Assembly: GCF_008520305.1 (NCBI RefSeq)
Contig: NZ_ML703287.1
Coordinates: 62,001-126,000 of the forward strand
Direction of reading: 5' to 3'
Source of the DNA: Mesorhizobium sp. SARCC-RB16n
GTDB lineage: Bacteria; Pseudomonadota; Alphaproteobacteria; Rhizobiales; Rhizobiaceae
DNA length: 64,000 nt
Of this stretch, positions 59,103-64,000 are shown piece after piece. Numbering within the stretch: the first letter of the stretch is position 1; each line of letters begins with the position of its first letter. The notes below the pieces were generated by a model that saw nothing but the letters and a program-made list of their open reading frames with translations, searched no databases and had not been told where the DNA came from. A program made the position numbers and the translations under genes.

Positions 59103-59118
59103 TTGAAAACGTTTTTAT
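59103..59118. promoter_or_regulatory. Candidate LacI-family operator, site 2
   Basis: TTGAAAACGTTTTTAT shares the AAAACGTTTTTAT core with site 1. The two centres are 21 bases apart, two helical turns, so two dimers would sit on the same face of the DNA. Confidence 0.72.
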
Positions 59119-59154
59119 CCAATGATACGGATACCGACCTGAGGATGGTCGTTC

Positions 59155-60222
59155 ATGGCAGAGAACAAAGGATCCGAACGCCGGGAGCTTTCGCCGACGA
59201 TCAAGACGTTGGCCGCCCACACCGGCTATTCGATCGCTACCATTTCCAAGGCCCTGCGGGGGTCGCCAGTGGTCGCGCAGCCGACAAGGGACGCCATCGT
59301 CGCCGCCGCGCGGGAACTGGGTTATCAGGCGAATGCGCGAGGCATGGCGCTGAGGACAGGCAAGACCTATCGGGCCGCGGTGCTGATGCCGATAACCTCC
59401 GCTGTCGGCTATGAATGGGACGGTGTCGAATACACGCAGATCCTGAGCGGCGTAAGCCAGGCGCTGGAGGACAGCGACTATCAGCTGTCCGTGCACGGCT
59501 TCCGCAGTTTTGGCGATGCCTTCGAGATTGCCCGCCGCATCGTCGACCAGAGCGCGGCCGACGGCCTGATCTTTTCCGACGTGCTGGCCGATGATCCCCG
59601 TATCGACATGCTGGTCGAAAGCGGCTTTCCATTCGTGTCGCTGGGCCGTTGCCGCAAGCCCCTCGTCTACGCGCATGTCGATGTCGACAATGAATGGGCG
59701 GCCTTCACCGCCACGGCGCGGCTGATCGCGGGCGGACATGAGCGTATCGCCCTGATCAACGCGGATCGGCGTCTTTCCTATGCCCTGGACAGGATTGACG
59801 GATTTTCGCGGGCCTTCCGCGAGGCGGGGCTTGCCGCGTCGATGGACCTCGTGGCTGACGGCGATCTGTCCACGCGTTTCGGCCGCGACAGCGCGCTCAG
59901 GCTCCTTGGCCTGCCCAATCCACCCACCGCCCTGGTCTGCATCAACGAATCCACCACGCTCGGCGTCCTGTCGGCGCTGGGTAGCCTTGAACGGCGCGTC
60001 GGGGTGGATGTCGACGTCATCGCCTATGACGACATCAACGTCAGCGCCTATTTCACCCCGCCGATCACGACATTCTACCAGCCGATCGAGCTTCTCGGCC
60101 GCAAGCTCGGCGAGTTTCTGCTGCGGCGCATGGCGGGCGAGGACCCGGCGGAACTCGCCCTGGTGTCGAGACCCGAACTCATCGGCCGGCAGCCGGACAA
60201 TCTCGGCGGAAATCGCCGCTAA
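59155..60222 (+). CDS. LacI-family transcriptional regulator
   Basis: This 355-residue repressor has an N-terminal helix-turn-helix (IKTLAAHTGYSIATISKALRG with the hinge helix RDAIVAAARELGYQANARG, ~15-65) and a periplasmic-binding-protein-like effector domain. Effector-domain segments include ADGLIFSDVLADDPRI, PFVSLGR and VIAYDDINVSAYFTPP. Two palindromes just upstream suggest autorepression and control of the following transport and glycosidase genes. The effector is probably a glucoside or a related sugar compound. Confidence 0.92.
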   Translation: MAENKGSERRELSPTIKTLAAHTGYSIATISKALRGSPVVAQPTRDAIVAAARELGYQANARGMALRTGKTYRAAVLMPITSAVGYEWDGVEYTQILSGVSQALEDSDYQLSVHGFRSFGDAFEIARRIVDQSAADGLIFSDVLADDPRIDMLVESGFPFVSLGRCRKPLVYAHVDVDNEWAAFTATARLIAGGHERIALINADRRLSYALDRIDGFSRAFREAGLAASMDLVADGDLSTRFGRDSALRLLGLPNPPTALVCINESTTLGVLSALGSLERRVGVDVDVIAYDDINVSAYFTPPITTFYQPIELLGRKLGEFLLRRMAGEDPAELALVSRPELIGRQPDNLGGNRR

Positions 60223-60244
60223 TCATCAAAATGGGAGGAAGAGC

Positions 60245-60991
60245 ATGAAGAAGATCCTGATCGGACTTGCGCTGGCACTGTTGACGGCCGGCGCTGCCGG
60301 CGCCGCCGACCTCGGCGGCAAGGTGTTGAAGGTGGGTTCCGACACCACCTCGCCGCCGATGGAAAGCGTCGACACCGCGACAGGCCAGATTGTCGGCTTT
60401 GACGTCGATGTGATCAAGGCGGTCTGCGGCAAGATCAACTGCAAGGCCGAGTTTGTCACCACCGGCTGGGACGGCATCTTCGCCGCCCTCGACCAGGGCA
60501 GTTTCGACCTGGTTGCATCCGGCGTCTCCATCACCGAGGAACGCAAGAAGGCGATGGATTTCTCTGACCCTTACATCGTCAACAGCCAGGCCGTGCTCAT
60601 GCGGGTGGAAGACGAGGGCCTATCCCTCGATGATTTCAAAGCGAAGGGCAAGAAGCTCTCGGCGCAGGCCAACACCACCGATGCGCAGGTCGCTGAAAGC
60701 ATTGTCGGCAAGGATAATGTGGTCGCCTATGACAGTTTCGCGGCCTCTGTCATCGCGTTGAAGAACAAGGACGTCGACGGCGTTGTCATCAAAGGCGCCA
60801 ATGCCGCCGCCTACGAAAAGGAATTCGCGGGCGAGCTGGTCGTGCCGATTAGGAATCTCCAATTCGATCCTCTGGGGCTGGTCTTCCGCAAGGGCGACGA
60901 GAACATCGCCGCCTTCAATGAAGGGCTGAAGGCGATCAAGGCCGACGGCAGCCTCGACGCGCTGATCGCCAAATACTGGGGCACAAAATAA
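60245..60991 (+). CDS. ABC transporter substrate-binding protein, family 3 (polar amino acid type)
   Basis: This 248-residue periplasmic protein has a signal peptide (MKKILIGLALALLTAGAAGA) and a family-3 fold: LKVGSDTTSPPMESVD, GFDVDVIKAVCGKINCKAEFV, WDGIFAALDQGSFDLV and SGVSITEERKKAMDFSDPYI. Such proteins normally bind amino acids or opines. GGAGGAAGAGC precedes the start. It sits between a LacI regulator and a permease, with a GH1 glucosidase downstream, so the ligand may be a glycosylated amino acid or another small glycoside; this is inference. No ATPase gene is in the window. Confidence 0.9.
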   Translation: MKKILIGLALALLTAGAAGAADLGGKVLKVGSDTTSPPMESVDTATGQIVGFDVDVIKAVCGKINCKAEFVTTGWDGIFAALDQGSFDLVASGVSITEERKKAMDFSDPYIVNSQAVLMRVEDEGLSLDDFKAKGKKLSAQANTTDAQVAESIVGKDNVVAYDSFAASVIALKNKDVDGVVIKGANAAAYEKEFAGELVVPIRNLQFDPLGLVFRKGDENIAAFNEGLKAIKADGSLDALIAKYWGTK

Positions 60992-61056
60992 CCGCTTGAA
61001 GGACTTCGGCTCCGGCGCCTGGCGCCGGAGCCATGGTAACGGGAGGACGGGACTGG

Positions 61057-62698
61057 ATGCAGTTTCTCATGCGCCTGCGGCCCAGCAATCTGATCATTGT
61101 CGCGGCGTTGCCGTTCATCGTCTATCTCTTTGCTTCGTCGGTTAACTACCAGCGCTCGCTTCGCGCCATCCTCGGCGTGGAGAACGGCTCGTCAGCCTTC
61201 GTGCCTGGCTTCATGGCGCTCGCCGTCGCCTTTACCGCCGGCCTTGCCGTGGTTGTTTTCTCTCGTGCTTCGCCCGGGTCGCGTCTCGCGGTCGTTGCCG
61301 CCGGGATCAACCTCGCCGCCGCCGTGATGCTCGCGACAACCGGGCTGGTCCATCCCTTCGTGGCATCGGTCGTGGCGAACGCAGTCGATCCATTCACCTC
61401 CGATCTGGTGGTTCAAGGCGTTACGCCACGGCGATTGACGGATGCCGCCGACCTCTTGGTGCACAGTCAGGCCGTTGCGAGCCTATCTGGGCGTGACGAT
61501 CATGGCGCTCGGTGTGTTCTTCATCGGCGCCCGCCGTGAGACCGGTAACCCGATGCGGCGCTTCGTCCATCTCGTACTCGCGGCGGTGAATGGCGCTGGT
61601 TTGGTCTTCATCCTGCTTTTCGCGCATATCGCATTCGCGGCGGGCGTCGCCACGACGATCCGCGCCGCCATCGCGGCCTACATACTGGCGGCAATGATGG
61701 GGCTGCTCTGGGTAGGGCTGCTCAAGCTCAAATACAGCTGGCGGGCGGACCTGACCTGCATCGCGGCAACCATTCTCATGGTTTGCGCCGCGGCGTGGTT
61801 CCTGCTTCAGCCGCGCGACAGCTATATGCTCGTCGGCTCTCTCGCCGGGAAGGTCGCGGTCACGTCCGGTACGCCGTCCGGCATCCTCGGCGCCGTCCGC
61901 TACGGCCAATTTCCGGGCGGCCCCGACAACAACGAGGTGCCGCTGCGCACCTTTCGAGGCGCGCGGGAGGCGATTGACGCGATTGGCAAGATCCCTGATG
62001 TCAGTGCCGCGCTCGTTCCGGCCGCGATGGTGCCGGACGGGCAGACGGTACTGTGGCGAACGGAGGCGTTGAACGACCGCGACAAGGCGTTCGGCATCAC
62101 GCTCGCGGTGCTGGCGATCGTGCTCGGCCTGCTGACTTTCGGTGGCCATATCCACCGCAGGCATCCGCTGTCCATAGGGTCGGAATTCATCGTCGATACG
62201 ATCCGCGGCATCCCGATGCTGGTCATCGTGCTCTATGTCGGCTTGCCGCTCGCCGGAGCGCTCAAGGACGCGACGCAGGGCGTGGTCGATCCGCCGAACC
62301 TGGTGCGCGGCATCGCCGCCATGGCGCTCGCCTATTCCGCCTATCTCGCCGAGATATTCCGCTCCGGCATCAATGCAATCCCGGCAGGCCAAATCGAGGC
62401 GGCGCACAGTCTTGGCCTCAACGGCTGGCGTACCGCCCGGCTGGTCGTGCTGCCGCAAGCCTTCCGCATCATCATCCCGCCGCTCGGCAATGAGCTGATC
62501 GCCATCCTCAAGGACACGTCGCTCTTGTCGATCCTGTCGATCCGCGACATCACGCAACGCATGCGGGAATTCCAATCGGCAAGTTTCCTGCCGTTCGCAC
62601 CCTACAACTCAGCCGCCATCTTCTACATTTTCCTGACGCTGGCAGCGGCAAGCCTCGTCAGCACCATCGAGAGAAAATATGACATCAAGCATCGATAA
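61057..62698 (+). pseudogene. Amino-acid-type ABC permease with N-terminal extension, interrupted by a frameshift
   Basis: The N-terminal part reads in one frame (MQFLMRLRPSNLIIVAALPF...) up to about 61470, where the membrane-protein sequence continues in the next frame (RAYLGVTIMALGVFFIGARR...) to 62698. One extra base near 61470 explains it, and together they would give ~546 residues. The last ~220 residues are a typical HisM/GlnP permease with the EAA loop GQIEAAHSLGLNGWRTARLVV. The first ~330 residues add several spans and a soluble segment. The shift may be real decay or a sequence error. A shorter protein starting inside the second frame could also be made. The GH1 gene overlaps its 3' end by 20 bases. 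Confidence 0.75.
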
Positions 62699-64000
62699 CG
62701 CATGCCGGACCCTCGAGGCCCGCGCCTCCGGACTGGTCTTTCCGAAGGGCTTCGTGTTCGGCGCGGCGACCGCGGCCTACCAGATCGAGGGCGCGCCTGA
62801 CGCCGACGGCAAGGGCGAGAGCATCTGGGACCGATTCTGCCGCATTCCCGGCGCGATCGTGGACGGCTCAAGCGGCGATGTCGCCTGCGACCATTATCAC
62901 CGGTGGAAAGAAGATATCGCCGTGATCGAGGCGCTCGGCCTTGGCGCCTACCGCTTTTCCCTGGCATGGACGCGGCTTGTCCCCGAAGGCCGTGGCGAGG
63001 CCAATGCCAGGGGCATCGCCTTCTATGACCGGCTGATCAACGATCTGCTCGAAGCCGGTATCGAGCCCTATGCGACGCTCTACCACTGGGATCTGCCGCA
63101 GGCACTGCAAGACCGTGGCGGCTGGTACAACCGGGAAACAGCCGCCGCCTTTGCCGACTATGCCGGGCTCGCCGCCCGCAGCTTCGGCGATCGTGTCAAG
63201 AAGTGGACGACGCTCAACGAGCCGTGGACGTTCTGCTGGTCGGGACACGCGACCGGCGAGGACGCGCCGGGATTCCGGGACGGCGTGAAGGGCGGCGTGG
63301 CTGCCAGTCATCATGCCTTGCTGGCACACGGCCTGGCCGTCCCGGCTATCCGCGCCGAGGTGGCGGATGCCCACATCGGCATCGTCTTCGATCTTAATGT
63401 GGCGGAGGCCGCCACCAGTGACCCGCGCGATGTCGCCGCGACACGGCGCTTCGACGGCGCCCAGAACCGCTGGTTTCTCGACGCCGTCTTCAAGGGTGCG
63501 TATCCGGAGGACATGCTGGCGCTCTATGGCGATCTCTTGCCGACCATCCACGCACAAGACAACGAGATCATCGCCGCGCCACTCGACTATCTCGGTATCA
63601 ACATCTACCGCCGCTCCGTGATCGCGGCGGGCGACGAACTGGCGCCGCTGAGCTACCGGCGCGTGCAACCGGAAGGCGTCTATTCGGCGGTCGACTACGA
63701 GATCTGGCCGCGCTGCATGTACGACATCCTGCGCTATGTGAACGACCACTACGCGCCGCCGGCGATCTACATTTCCGAGAATGGCGTCGCCACGACGCCG
63801 GAAACCGTCGGCAAGGACGGGCATGTCTGGGATGATCTGCGCGCCCGCTATTATGTCGACCATCTCGAGCAGGTCGCCAAAGCGGCGGTCGAGGGCGTGC
63901 CGGTGCGCGGCTACTTCGCCTGGACGCTGACCGACAATTTCGAATGGGCCTATGGCTATACGACTCCCTTCGGCATCACCCATGTCGATTTCGCCACGCA
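62679..64000 (+). CDS. GH1 family beta-glucosidase (partial, runs off the window)
   Basis: At least 440 residues of a GH1 enzyme are visible; the 3' end is cut by the window edge. N-terminal VFGAATAAYQIEGA, the acid/base motif TTLNEPW (Glu near residue 180), NIYRR, and the nucleophile motif YISENG (Glu near residue 366) are all present, so it should be active. No signal peptide is seen, so it acts in the cytoplasm on imported beta-glucosides or related glycosides. The ATG at 62679 overlaps the end of the permease gene, and LacI control is likely. Confidence 0.93.
   Translation, partial: MTSSIDNACRTLEARASGLVFPKGFVFGAATAAYQIEGAPDADGKGESIWDRFCRIPGAIVDGSSGDVACDHYHRWKEDIAVIEALGLGAYRFSLAWTRLVPEGRGEANARGIAFYDRLINDLLEAGIEPYATLYHWDLPQALQDRGGWYNRETAAAFADYAGLAARSFGDRVKKWTTLNEPWTFCWSGHATGEDAPGFRDGVKGGVAASHHALLAHGLAVPAIRAEVADAHIGIVFDLNVAEAATSDPRDVAATRRFDGAQNRWFLDAVFKGAYPEDMLALYGDLLPTIHAQDNEIIAAPLDYLGINIYRRSVIAAGDELAPLSYRRVQPEGVYSAVDYEIWPRCMYDILRYVNDHYAPPAIYISENGVATTPETVGKDGHVWDDLRARYYVDHLEQVAKAAVEGVPVRGYFAWTLTDNFEWAYGYTTPFGITHVDFAT

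Noticed and set aside
61442-61539. Programmed ribosomal frameshifting to join the two halves of the permease.
   Set aside because: I see no slippery heptamer or downstream structure near the frame switch, and permeases of this family are not known to use it. A mutation or sequence error is simpler.

Overview
The window is GC-rich, densely coded alphaproteobacterial DNA, most like Mesorhizobium or a close relative in the Hyphomicrobiales. The evidence is the pstA-pstB-phoU-phoB order, a complete alphaproteobacterial general stress response (GSR) locus (phyR, nepR, ecfG) with HWE/HisKA_2 kinases, rhizobial-type intergenic palindromes, and many catabolic ABC-transport clusters. I see no rRNA, tRNA, CRISPR array, transposase, integrase or prophage. 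Genus assignment is inference from gene content and style.

Layout. (1) 1-2651: the end of the phosphate regulon operon. (2) 2652-6763: a fatty-acid-hydroxylase-type gene and a divergent LysR regulator lie between two copies of the 3' end of a ROK-family repressor gene. The left copy is a decaying fragment and the right copy belongs to the intact gene. (3) 6764-10394: a xylose-type ABC transporter operon (xylF, xylH, xylG) behind two look-alike operators. (4) 10533-22013: a sensory and stress block with a CHASE-domain HWE kinase, small envelope proteins, an HWE/PAS kinase, phyR/nepR-ecfG, a single-domain response regulator, a Crp/Fnr regulator, a yqjDE-like pair, a lipid-kinase-like protein and a triple PRC-barrel protein. 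Nine promoters matching the EcfG consensus (GGAAC-N16/17-CGTT) sit in front of these genes, so this is a contiguous GSR regulon and not only the core locus.

(5) 22043-26843: a sulfatase/phosphonate monoester hydrolase, an mhqO/mhqD-like detoxification operon with a GNAT-like protein, and a membrane dipeptidase. (6) 26850-42898: a large amine or betaine catabolic cluster. It holds two PYROXD2-like FAD oxidoreductases, a GcvT-like folate protein, a methyltransferase, a BetI-type TetR regulator, two tandem PotD/F-like binding proteins, an FAD amine oxidase, potBCA-like transport genes, a class III aminotransferase and a Rieske oxygenase. Three promoter regions in the cluster share the palindrome YTGAA-N6-TTCAA, which I propose as the operator of the BetI-like regulator.

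(7) 43357-49004: a hybrid GAF/PAS kinase, a response regulator, an atypical OmpR-like regulator with a degenerate receiver, small proteins and an L,D-transpeptidase. (8) 49113-54166: an RND efflux pump with a divergent TetR regulator. (9) 54206-58959: an Lrp/AsnC regulator divergent from a 1018-residue kinase-M23-aminotransferase fusion, followed by an amino-acid binding protein. (10) 59082-64000: a LacI regulator with two tandem operators, a family-3 binding protein, a frameshifted permease and a GH1 beta-glucosidase that runs off the window.
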